Below are positions 8,945 to 15,341 of a DNA stretch of 38,054 bases, piece by piece. The stretch lies in NCBI GenBank assembly GCA_964393895.1, contig CAYMWP010000027.1:1-38054 (forward strand). The letters are read 5' to 3'. This DNA is from B4-G1 sp964393895 (GTDB lineage Bacteria > Chloroflexota > Anaerolineae > B4-G1). Under the pieces are notes generated by a model, which saw nothing but the letters and a program-made list of their open reading frames with translations, was not told the DNA's origin and made no database searches. Position 1 is the first letter of the stretch. The number at the start of each line of letters is the position of its first letter. The translations under genes and the position numbers were made by a program.

Positions 8945-9639
8945 TTTTTGTCCTCCGCCAGATAGTACACCTTTGGCTCCGTCCCAATGTCCTCCATCAA
9001 TTTGAAAGCGCGCGGGCTGCTGGCCAGCCGGGAGACGGTGCTTTCGGGGTCGTCCAGGTCGCCAAAGTAGCGGGCCGAGGCCGGGCAGGCCTGGTTGCAG
9101 GCCGGCAACAGCACCACGTCTGCATCGGTCAACTCGCGTCCCTGAGCAGCCGCTTCTCGCTTGGCCTGCTCCAACCTATGGATACAGAAAGTACACTTTT
9201 CGACCACGCCCACGGGCCGCAGCGGGACGTTGGGATTCATGTAGATGTCGTAGCCCGCCGGGTACTCTGGGGCGTACCAGTTAAAATAGCGGATGGCGTA
9301 AGGGCAGGCCGTGATGCAATAGCGGCAGCCAATGCAGCGCTGATAGTCAACCCGGACGATGCCCTCGTCGTCCAAGTAGGTCGCGCCCACCGGACAGACC
9401 GCCACACACGGCGGCTCTTCACAGTGCATACAGGGACGGGGGATGAATCGCGCGTGGAGGTCGGGATACTCCCCTTCCCCTTTCACGTCGGCCATCACGT
9501 CGTGCCAGTGTTTGGAGCGGTCCAGCGCAGTCTCATCCGGCCCGGCGAAAGGTACGTTGTTTTCGGCCTGGCAGGCGATGGTGCAGGCCTGGCAGGCAGT
9601 GCACTTGTCGAGGTCAATGACCATTCCCCAACGGGGCAT
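8941..9639 (-). CDS. Four-cluster ferredoxin subunit (DmsB/PsrB/DsrO-like)
   Basis: 232 residues with sixteen cysteines in four 4Fe-4S sets: C13-x2-C-x2-C-x3-C; CMHCEEPPCVAVCP; CIGCRYCITACP; and CTFC paired with CNQACP. This is the electron-transfer subunit of CISM-type enzymes (DmsB, PsrB, HmcB, DsrO), passing electrons between the molybdopterin subunit and the NrfD subunit. It has no signal peptide of its own, so it is probably exported with the Tat-bearing partner. I chose the ATG at 9639, preceded by AGGAGG with good spacing; the frame stays open upstream for another 118 codons, but that part overlaps the molybdopterin gene and has no family resemblance. Confidence 0.9.
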   Translation of the reverse strand: MPRWGMVIDLDKCTACQACTIACQAENNVPFAGPDETALDRSKHWHDVMADVKGEGEYPDLHARFIPRPCMHCEEPPCVAVCPVGATYLDDEGIVRVDYQRCIGCRYCITACPYAIRYFNWYAPEYPAGYDIYMNPNVPLRPVGVVEKCTFCIHRLEQAKREAAAQGRELTDADVVLLPACNQACPASARYFGDLDDPESTVSRLASSPRAFKLMEDIGTEPKVYYLAEDKN

Positions 9640-9658
9640 ATTCCCTCCTGCAGAATTC

Positions 9659-9690
9659 GAAACCAGGTTTTTTCCTGAAAACCTGGTTTC
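9659..9690. repeat. REP-like palindrome inside the operon
   Basis: A perfect 13-bp inverted repeat (GAAACCAGGTTTT at 9659-9671, AAAACCTGGTTTC at 9678-9690) with a 6-base loop, in the 62-base gap between the molybdopterin and ferredoxin genes. A near copy is found inside the DUF58 gene at 25008-25038, so this is a dispersed element. In the transcript it forms a stable hairpin without a clean T-run, which could stabilise the upstream message or attenuate the downstream one. Confidence 0.75.
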
Positions 9691-9701
9691 TTCTTTAGTG
9701 G

Positions 9702-11990
9702 TTACACCTTGCGAACGCGAACGCGTGTGGACTGGACGGCCAACTCGCCGCTCAAAGGGTCGGTCAGCGGCACGACGAGTTCGTTGGGGTTGGCCCCATA
9801 TCCCTCCGCCCATCGTCCGCCGGCCGTGTGCCCTTGCCCCAACGGGACGCTGATCACATCGGGCGGGGTGCCGGGCCACAGGCGGGCCTTTAGCTCGACG
9901 CTCCCCTGGGCCGACTCTACCAGCACCAGCTCCCCGTCGTGGATAGATAGCTCGTGGGCGGTCTCTGGATTGAGTTCCACCCAACTGCCCCATTTTTCCT
10001 GCACGTGCAGCCCATAGATTTCTTGCAGCCAGGGAAGGTTGGCTCCCCAGCGCTCGGTGTAGGTGATCGGCTTGAATGTGCGCAGGTGGAAAGGGTATTC
10101 GGTTTCCTCTCCCGCAAAGGCCGGAGCCTGGTAGCGCGGCAACAGATCATCATCCGCGAACACCGCCCCCAGCGTTTCCAGCCGCTCTTGGAGTATCTGC
10201 GAGGTGAACTCGAACTTGCCCGACGGGGTGGCGAAAACTCGCTCCCACTGCCCGAACTCGTAGGGTTGATCGTACCAGACGCCACGGGATTGCAGTTCGG
10301 CCCAGAACTCGTCGAACGTCTCCGCCGACTCGCCGGCGGGCATCCCGCTCCCAGCCTGATACAGCCCTCGCGCCTGTTCCCAGAGCGCCTCCACAAACCC
10401 AGTCCACGGCAGCGCGGCGACCAGCGGGCCGCCCAGTGCCTGAGCCAGTTCGATCAGCACGTCGGCGGTGTTGCGGGTGTCGTAAAGCGGAGCGACGACA
10501 GGCTGCCCTAACCCGACCGCCAGGTGGCCCAGGCTGGGCTCTAGCGGTTCGAGGAACCATTTTTCCAGGTAGGTGCAGTCGGGCAGCAAGAGATCGGCGC
10601 GCTCGCTGCTCTCGTCCAGATAAGGAGAGAAACTGACGACCAGCGGGACGCGCTCGAGCGCCGCTTCCCAGCCCAGCTCGGGCGGATCGTCGTACACCGG
10701 GTTGGTGTGGTAGAGGAACAGCACCTCGATGGGGTAAGGGGACTGGGTGAGCGCGTGGGGCACGTTTTCGGCCAGCGGGAATTCGTCTCCGTCCGCCCGC
10801 GGCTGGGCCAGCCCTTGCGCGGCGACATCGTCCGGCGCGAGTTCGGGCCAGGGGGCCAGCGGCGGTTCCGTCTGCCGCATCACTCCGCCCGGCGATTCGA
10901 TGGACCCGACCAGCGCGTTGAGGGCGTGGATGGCCCACTGGCTGTAGAGGCTGTTGGTGTAGCCGCTCGCATCTCCCGCCGCCACCGCCGCGCGTCCAGC
11001 GGCGGCGAACTCGCGGGCGACGCGCTCGATGGTCTCTGCGGGCACGCCCGTTATCCCCGCGACGCGGGCCGGGACATAGTCCCGCATAACCAACGCGCGA
11101 AAATCCTCAAAGCCAAAGGTGTGTTCCGCCACGAACTCGGCGTCGTACACCTCGTCGCGGACGATGACGTGGGCAATGGATAGCGCCAGCGCCCCCTCCG
11201 TGCCGGGGTTGAGGGGCAGCCACTCGTCGGCCTTGGTGGCCGTCACCGAACCACGGCTTTCGATCTGCACGATCTTGGCCCGCCGGCCGGGGCGGCCGCG
11301 GCGCAGCCGGGCATAGGCGCGCAGTTGACGCACCAGCGGCTGCCAGGCCTCCAGGAAAGCGCCGCCAAAGCAGAGCAAATAATCGGTGTTCTCCCAGTCG
11401 TAGGCGGCGTGCTCATTCCAGCCCTGGGTGAGCAGGTGGGCCAACGACGTCCCGTCGGCGCTGTGACGAGGGGCGCGCACGTCGTTGGGGGAGCCAAAGG
11501 CCCGGCAGAAACGGGCTATCAGGTCGCCGGTCGGGCCGCGCTTGCCGTCGTGGAGAAAGACCATCCGTTCGGGATGGCCGGAATCGCGTAGCGCCTGCAA
11601 CGCGCCGGCAACCTCGCCCAGCGCCTCCTCCCACGAAATCTGCTGCCAGCCCCCTTCGACCCGCCGCATAGGGCTTTTGATGCGATCGGGGTCGTAGAGC
11701 GCCTGGAGGCCGGCTTGCCCCTTGGGGCAAAGCTTGCCCTGGTTATTGGGATGGAAGGGGTTGCCGTCGAGCTTGACCACGCGGCCGTCCACCACGCGGG
11801 CGGAAAGCCCGCACCCGCCAGCGCACAGCCGACAGATGCCGAGTATTCGCCGGTCGGAAGATGGGCCGGGCAGTTGCTCGTTAGAGGAGGCCAGCGATTC
11901 CAGCCCAACCAGCCCTACTTTATAAAGTGCGCTGGCAGCGGCTGTCGCGCCGGCCAGCTTGAGAAAGGTGCGGCGGTCAAGTTTGACCAT
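9702..11990 (-). CDS. Tat-exported molybdopterin oxidoreductase (DMSO reductase superfamily)
   Basis: 762 residues. The N-terminus DRRTFLKLAG is a twin-arginine signal. An N-terminal 4Fe-4S site follows (C53-x2-C-x3-C-x27-C88, the last in LCPKG), then the MopB core and the C-terminal molydopterin-dinucleotide binding domain (near EKWGSWVELNPETA). It is likely the catalytic subunit facing outside, in the class of PsrA, PhsA and TtrA, working through the ferredoxin and NrfD subunits. The residue that normally ligates Mo, often Cys eight places after SPN, is Ser177 here (SPN-DVRAPRHSADG). I chose the ATG at 11990, with AGGAG eight bases upstream; a TTG two codons earlier is weaker. The substrate cannot be read from sequence: thiosulfate, polysulfide, tetrathionate, an oxyanion, or a non-catalytic role as in QrcB or ActB are all possible. 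Confidence 0.85.
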   Translation of the reverse strand: MVKLDRRTFLKLAGATAAASALYKVGLVGLESLASSNEQLPGPSSDRRILGICRLCAGGCGLSARVVDGRVVKLDGNPFHPNNQGKLCPKGQAGLQALYDPDRIKSPMRRVEGGWQQISWEEALGEVAGALQALRDSGHPERMVFLHDGKRGPTGDLIARFCRAFGSPNDVRAPRHSADGTSLAHLLTQGWNEHAAYDWENTDYLLCFGGAFLEAWQPLVRQLRAYARLRRGRPGRRAKIVQIESRGSVTATKADEWLPLNPGTEGALALSIAHVIVRDEVYDAEFVAEHTFGFEDFRALVMRDYVPARVAGITGVPAETIERVAREFAAAGRAAVAAGDASGYTNSLYSQWAIHALNALVGSIESPGGVMRQTEPPLAPWPELAPDDVAAQGLAQPRADGDEFPLAENVPHALTQSPYPIEVLFLYHTNPVYDDPPELGWEAALERVPLVVSFSPYLDESSERADLLLPDCTYLEKWFLEPLEPSLGHLAVGLGQPVVAPLYDTRNTADVLIELAQALGGPLVAALPWTGFVEALWEQARGLYQAGSGMPAGESAETFDEFWAELQSRGVWYDQPYEFGQWERVFATPSGKFEFTSQILQERLETLGAVFADDDLLPRYQAPAFAGEETEYPFHLRTFKPITYTERWGANLPWLQEIYGLHVQEKWGSWVELNPETAHELSIHDGELVLVESAQGSVELKARLWPGTPPDVISVPLGQGHTAGGRWAEGYGANPNELVVPLTDPLSGELAVQSTRVRVRKV

Positions 11991-12021
11991 AAGCAATGCT
12001 CCTGATCAATCGGGGGTGAAA

Positions 12022-12073
12022 CGTGAAGCGTGAAACGCGAAAAAACTCCCCTAATCACGTTTCACGCATCACG
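12022..12073. repeat. 18-bp inverted repeat (REP-like)
   Basis: Arms 12022-12039 (CGTGAAGCGTGAAACGCG) and 12056-12073 (CACGTTTCACGCATCACG) pair at 16 of 18 positions around a 16-base loop. The right arm, read on the minus strand, shares 17 identical bases with 13280-13296. It fills most of the gap between gcvH and the molybdopterin gene; without a T-run it is not a classic terminator. Confidence 0.75.
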
Positions 12074-12084
12074 AATACGCTCTG

Positions 12085-12516
12085 CTATCCCAGGATGTCC
12101 TTGTATTTCTCCGCTTCTCCCTCGATGAAGGCCGTTAATTCGGGAGAATCGGCTTTCATCAGATTGTCCAGTTCGGCGGCGTCTGTCATCTCAATCTTGA
12201 CCAGCCAGCCTTCCTCGTAGGAAGACTCGTTGACCAGGGTAGGCTCCCACTCTAGTTCCTCGTTCACCTCGGTGATTGCGCCGCTGACGAGAGCAGCGAT
12301 GCGACCCACCCACTTGCCCGATTCCATGGACATAAAGGTGTCACCCTGCTTGACATCCCGTCCGGTGCGGGGAGCTTCGACAAAGACGATCTCCTGGGCA
12401 ATGGCCTGACCGAACTCGGTCAAGCCCTGTGTAATGACACCCCCCTCTACCTTGGCCCAACTATGGAGTTTGTCGTAGTACAGGTCGTCGGGGAACTCGT
12501 AACCGCTAATCTGCAT
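12085..12516 (-). CDS. gcvH: GcvH-like lipoyl carrier protein
   Basis: 143 residues with the GcvH fold: an HSW segment near residue 18, EIVFVEAP at 42-49, the lipoyl turn MESGKWVGR with the modifiable Lys68, then LVNESSYEEGWLVKI. Classical glycine cleavage H proteins have ESVKA in the turn, so ESGKW is a variant, and the protein is about 15 residues longer at the C-terminus than usual. No gcvP, gcvT or lipoate ligase gene lies nearby; instead it sits directly upstream of a redox operon ending in an HdrD-like protein. It may therefore be a dedicated lipoyl carrier, as LbpA is for the sHdr system, rather than a glycine cleavage component; this is inference. AGGAGGTG precedes the ATG. The gene symbol is given by family only. 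Confidence 0.8.
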   Translation of the reverse strand: MQISGYEFPDDLYYDKLHSWAKVEGGVITQGLTEFGQAIAQEIVFVEAPRTGRDVKQGDTFMSMESGKWVGRIAALVSGAITEVNEELEWEPTLVNESSYEEGWLVKIEMTDAAELDNLMKADSPELTAFIEGEAEKYKDILG

Positions 12517-12572
12517 TGCTACACCTCCTATTGTTTGTGCGCTTGGATTTTGATACCTGCCATCAAGCGGGT

Positions 12573-12578
12573 ATTGTA
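12573..12578 (-). promoter_or_regulatory. Probable -10 box of gcvH
   Basis: TACAAT on the minus strand, about 57 bases upstream of the gcvH ATG. The inserted element at 12587-12726 now separates it from TTGCCC (minus strand, 12744-12749). With the element and one target copy removed, the two hexamers would be exactly 17 bases apart. The present upstream sequence offers only TTGAGC at a short 14-base spacing, contributed by the element end. Confidence 0.45.
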
Positions 12579-12586
12579 CACTATTC

Positions 12587-12726
12587 GTAACTGCTCAACT
12601 TGGTAGCTATTTAGACCTTCGAGGTCTCATTGCAGCTTGTTCAAGCGCAAAACATTGGCCGTTTTAAACATTTGCAGTGGGCGAAACGGTCGTCAAAGAC
12701 CTCGGAGGTCTGACCTGAGCAGTTAC
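12587..12726. mobile_element. IS66-type MITE, 140 bp, with 8-bp target duplication
   Basis: Perfect 11-bp terminal inverted repeats, GTAACTGCTCA at 12587-12597 and TGAGCAGTTAC at 12716-12726, are flanked by direct repeats CACTATTC at 12579-12586 and 12727-12734 (the identity extends two bases further, through GT). Ends beginning with GTAA and 8-bp duplications are the hallmarks of the IS66 family. The interior is non-coding and holds two subterminal palindromes, AGACCTTCGAGGTCT at 12613-12627 and AGACCTCGGAGGTCT at 12697-12711. With no transposase it would be moved in trans. A relative of its right half lies at 31262-31315. It sits between the rpsT terminator and the gcvH -10 box. Confidence 0.85.
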
Positions 12727-12757
12727 CACTATTCGTGCAAGAGGGGCAAAACTTGTA

Positions 12758-12787
12758 ACAAAAAGCACCGCTGCATGGCGCAACGGT
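12758..12787 (-). terminator. Rho-independent terminator of rpsT
   Basis: On the minus strand an 8-bp stem (ACCGTTGC paired with GCAGCGGT, one G-U pair) closes a 5-base loop and is followed by GCTTTTTG. It lies 36 bases after the rpsT stop codon and just before the target duplication of the inserted element. Confidence 0.75.
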
Positions 12788-12822
12788 ACTCTTGTTGGTT
12801 GGGTCATGCTTTCTCCTGCCCG

Positions 12823-13095
12823 TCAGGTGGCGCGCTCGGCCCGGTTCAGTTGTTGCATCAGGCGCGACTTGCGCCGGGCGGCGTTGTTTTTGTGGATGAT
12901 GCCCTTCTGGGCAGCTTTATCCAGCGCGACGGACGCGACACGCACGGCCTCCTGTGCTTCTTCGAGACGTCCTGCCTCTATCTTTTGCCGCGCCTTTTTG
13001 ACGGCAGTGCGGGCCTGCCCGCGAAAATTCCGGTTTCGCAATTGTCTCCGCTTGGCGCTGCGCAAGCGTTTGATCGCTGATTTCTTATTAGCCAA
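12823..13095 (-). CDS. rpsT: Ribosomal protein S20
   Basis: 90 residues, strongly basic, with the S20 signature start ANKKSAIKRLRSAKRR and the conserved C-terminal GIIHKNNAARRKSRL. It binds 16S rRNA early in assembly of the small subunit. The start codon is TTG (minus strand, 13093-13095), with GGAGGG five bases upstream; there is no in-frame ATG at the right place. E. coli rpsT also starts with UUG, where the weak codon is needed for autogenous control, so a similar control is plausible here. Transcribed alone, with its own terminator downstream and a probable leader hairpin upstream. Confidence 0.95.
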   Translation of the reverse strand: MANKKSAIKRLRSAKRRQLRNRNFRGQARTAVKKARQKIEAGRLEEAQEAVRVASVALDKAAQKGIIHKNNAARRKSRLMQQLNRAERAT

Positions 13096-13137
13096 TCTAT
13101 CCCTCCAAATTGCTGGTCAGGGAATTGCAGAGAAATG

Positions 13138-13188
13138 ATCTCCCACCCGCTCCCGCTCTGACGACCCAGGCCGAGCGACATGGGAGAT
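13138..13188 (-). promoter_or_regulatory. Leader hairpin upstream of rpsT
   Basis: ATCTCCCA at 13138-13145 pairs perfectly with TGGGAGAT at 13181-13188; the G- and C-rich interior can pair further. In the rpsT transcript this hairpin would lie at or near the 5' end, about 45 bases before the ribosome binding site. It could serve S20 feedback or mRNA stability; no known leader family is recognised. Confidence 0.4.
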
Positions 13189-13189
13189 T

Positions 13190-13219
13190 TTATTACTTGC
13201 ACGTCCCCTAGTGTGTTAA
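13190..13219 (-). promoter_or_regulatory. Possible rpsT promoter
   Basis: On the minus strand TTAACA (13214-13219) and TAATAA (13190-13195) stand 18 bases apart. Transcription would begin near 13183, at the foot of the leader hairpin. Both hexamers deviate from consensus, so this is tentative. Confidence 0.35.
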
Positions 13220-13249
13220 TGGAAAGCATTTTACAACAACTTGGCCGAT

Positions 13250-13278
13250 TTGTAAAGTCCAAGTGGCTGGCCTATAAT
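13250..13278 (+). promoter_or_regulatory. Sigma-70 type promoter for the 13359-15322 gene pair
   Basis: TTGTAA (13250-13255) and a perfect TATAAT (13273-13278) with a 17-base spacer. The transcript would start near 13285, within the dispersed repeat at 13280-13296, giving a leader of about 75 bases. Confidence 0.6.
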
Positions 13279-13279
13279 A

Positions 13280-13296
13280 CGTGATGCGTGAAACGT
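13280..13296 (+). repeat. Copy of the CGTGATGCGTGAAACGT repeat
   Basis: Seventeen bases identical to the minus-strand reading of 12057-12073, here lying just after a -10 box. The related tail GGTGAAGCG follows at about 13301-13309. The reading frame that could extend the next gene through this repeat is therefore probably not translated. Confidence 0.65.
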
Positions 13297-13358
13297 CAAA
13301 GGTGAAGCGAGATGGAGGGATGGACAATGTCGGCGCGGCGCCGGGAGGGAGCAAGCAG

Positions 13359-13868
13359 ATGACCGACGAGCAGACAGGGGACGAACTGCGCGAGGTGGTC
13401 GCAGCACTCGGCGCACTCCAGGGCCAGATGACTGAATGGAGCGAGCTGCACCGCCTATTGCATGGAGTGTTGCTGGCCTTATCCCTGTTCCAGGCCCACC
13501 TCACCCCGTTCTGTAAAGGCGACCTCAGTACGAACGAGCGGCAAATGCTTCTACAGGATTGGCGGCTGTGCCAGGGCAAGCTGGATGCATTGGCGGATTT
13601 TGCCGAGGGGATCGAGCGCATTGGTCGCCCGTTCCAGCGGGAAGGGCGTGAGTTGTGCGGAGAGCGTTGGGCAGTGGAGATCGTGGCACTGCAACTGCTG
13701 TTCGAGGACACGCTGACGGAGGAGGATTTTAGCCTCGCGGGTCTGTTCGACCTGGCCGAGGAGTTTGCCGCCGTTTGTCATCGCCATCTTGCACTCGCCA
13801 ATCACAAATTACTGACGGCCGTGGGTGAATCGCGCCGCTTGTCTATGCGCTTGCTGGGAGAGATATAA
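13359..13868 (+). CDS. Unrecognised 169-residue cytoplasmic protein
   Basis: I do not recognise this family. It is a soluble, mostly helical protein with acidic and leucine-rich character and no membrane segment or signal. The frame is open from 13281, but the upstream part is repeat sequence and the earlier ATG at 13320 has its GGAGGG directly abutting; the ATG at 13359 has GGAGGGA eight bases upstream, so I chose it. The stop codon shares one base with the start of the next gene (TAATG), so the two are translationally coupled and probably work together. Three cysteines are scattered without a metal motif. Confidence 0.7.
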   Translation: MTDEQTGDELREVVAALGALQGQMTEWSELHRLLHGVLLALSLFQAHLTPFCKGDLSTNERQMLLQDWRLCQGKLDALADFAEGIERIGRPFQREGRELCGERWAVEIVALQLLFEDTLTEEDFSLAGLFDLAEEFAAVCHRHLALANHKLLTAVGESRRLSMRLLGEI

Positions 13869-15322
13869 TGAGCGATCTTTTGATTACCTTTCAACGACGG
13901 CACCAGGAAAAGTTGGAACAGCTCCAGCGCGGTGAGAGGGACGAGGCTTTCCTGGATGGGGTGAAACTGTTGATCGCCGATCTGCGGCAGGCCGGCGGTG
14001 GCGTCGCCGACCCCGCAGAACGGAGCCAACTGCGGGCGCTGACACATTTCTGGGGCAACGTCGTCTACGAGCACACGGGCGCTTACCCCGATACGACGCT
14101 GCAGCCGCTCGACCCCGGCCGAGTTCCTCCGCCGGAGGAATTGACCCGCCGTCCGTTGCCGCCTTTGCTCTGGGCGCTCGTCGGTGGGGCGACGGTCATC
14201 GTGATCGCGGTGGGGCTGCTTGCTGTGGGCCGGCTCGCGCAACCGGAAACGCCGTCCCCCACGGCGACGCCGGCGCCCTTCCTGAGCGCTGTGGCCGTGG
14301 GCGCGGGGCTGGATTCGAGCGGCGCGTTGGAGGCGGCCGCCGAAACGTTCTGCCTGAACACTCCCGAGATCAGCGCCGAGTTTACGCTGGCAGGCATCCG
14401 GCCCGACGTGGAGTGGCGCTGGGAGGTAAAGCGGGAAGGCGAGGTCGTAGCCGGCCGATCTGCCGCTCCGTGGGGCGGAGAGGCGCAGGAGGCCAGCGCC
14501 CGCATCCTCTCCGGCGGTTCGGAGGGCGTGGAGCCGGGTCAGTACGAGTTGTTGTTCTACGTGGGCGGGCAAGTGATAGGAGCACACTCGTTCCGAGTAC
14601 TGGACACGGCCCCTCGCGCCTTTGACCTGCGGGTGACAGATGCGCCAGAACCGGCAGAAGCGACCGGCGAGAATGTGTTCGAGGATGGCGCACGAGTGGT
14701 CTATTTGAGTTACGCATACGCAGGGTGGTGTCCGGGGCTGGACGTCTCACACGTGCTCTACTACGAAGGAGACCAGATCCAAGAAAGAGTGGAGACGTGG
14801 TACGGCGCTTCGCGGGGGGAGGCGCAGATCAGTTTCCAGTCTCCCGGCGGCCTATCCTTCCCCTCCGGCGATTACGAGATGGCGGTGCTGGTACAGGGAA
14901 GAGAGCAGGCCCGCGTGGGGTTCACGATTGAGGAGCCGCCTGCGGCGGAGGACGCGCCTGTCCCCGCCATCGGCGACATCACCGTCGCCCTGGGCGCGCA
15001 GCCCGACGGAGCGCCGATCATCACCGTGCCCGGCAACGTATTCGATTGGAACACCAAGGTAGTCTACGGCATCTTTGATTACGTGGGGATGAGCGACGGA
15101 CTGAGATGGTCGGCGGTGTGGATGCGCAACGGTCGGGAGATGGCGCGGGAAGAGCATTTCTGGGACGTAGAGACCGATGGCGTCGAGGGCGCGCGCTGGG
15201 TGGCTCACTACGACGAGCTGGGCCGGGTGCTTCCCGGCGGCAGTTACAGCGTGACGCTTTACATAGATAACGTGGCGCAAAGCACGGCAGGTTTTGAGCT
15301 TTTGTATTATGCGCCTCAATAA
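13868..15322 (+). CDS. Membrane-anchored protein with three repeated beta-rich outer modules
   Basis: 484 residues, family not recognised. Order of parts: about 98 soluble residues at the N-terminus, one membrane helix (about 100-122, LWALVGGATVIVIAVGLLA), a Pro/Thr linker (TPSPTATPAPF), then an outer region of about 340 residues. The outer region has three similar modules, each ending with a Pro/Ser-Gly-x-Y-strand: PGQYELLFYVGG, SGDYEMAVLVQG and GGSYSVTLYIDN, each followed by a short strand closing with F (HSFRV, VGFTI, AGFEL). This looks like an internal triplication of an Ig-like or related fold. It has a type II (N-in) topology and may pass an outside contact to the coupled upstream gene product; that is a guess. 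It converges on the PAS/GAF gene with a 19-base gap. Confidence 0.75.
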   Translation: MSDLLITFQRRHQEKLEQLQRGERDEAFLDGVKLLIADLRQAGGGVADPAERSQLRALTHFWGNVVYEHTGAYPDTTLQPLDPGRVPPPEELTRRPLPPLLWALVGGATVIVIAVGLLAVGRLAQPETPSPTATPAPFLSAVAVGAGLDSSGALEAAAETFCLNTPEISAEFTLAGIRPDVEWRWEVKREGEVVAGRSAAPWGGEAQEASARILSGGSEGVEPGQYELLFYVGGQVIGAHSFRVLDTAPRAFDLRVTDAPEPAEATGENVFEDGARVVYLSYAYAGWCPGLDVSHVLYYEGDQIQERVETWYGASRGEAQISFQSPGGLSFPSGDYEMAVLVQGREQARVGFTIEEPPAAEDAPVPAIGDITVALGAQPDGAPIITVPGNVFDWNTKVVYGIFDYVGMSDGLRWSAVWMRNGREMAREEHFWDVETDGVEGARWVAHYDELGRVLPGGSYSVTLYIDNVAQSTAGFELLYYAPQ

Positions 15323-15341
15323 TGCGCCACGTGCTCGTGAG

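Noticed and set aside
3985..11990. Alternative complex III (ActABCDEF) or Qrc
   Set aside because: ACIII has a MopB-FeS fusion and two NrfD proteins and lacks CCG and cytochrome b subunits. Qrc lacks CCG and cytochrome b. The set here matches neither.
12587..12726. Riboswitch or structured leader for gcvH
   Set aside because: The palindromes are explained by terminal and subterminal repeats of an inserted element with target duplications, and the element lies upstream of the -10 box, so it is not transcribed from it.
13281..13358. N-terminal extension of the 13359 gene
   Set aside because: The extension is encoded by repeat sequence overlapping the expected transcription start and has no spaced ribosome binding site, whereas the ATG at 13359 has a good one.
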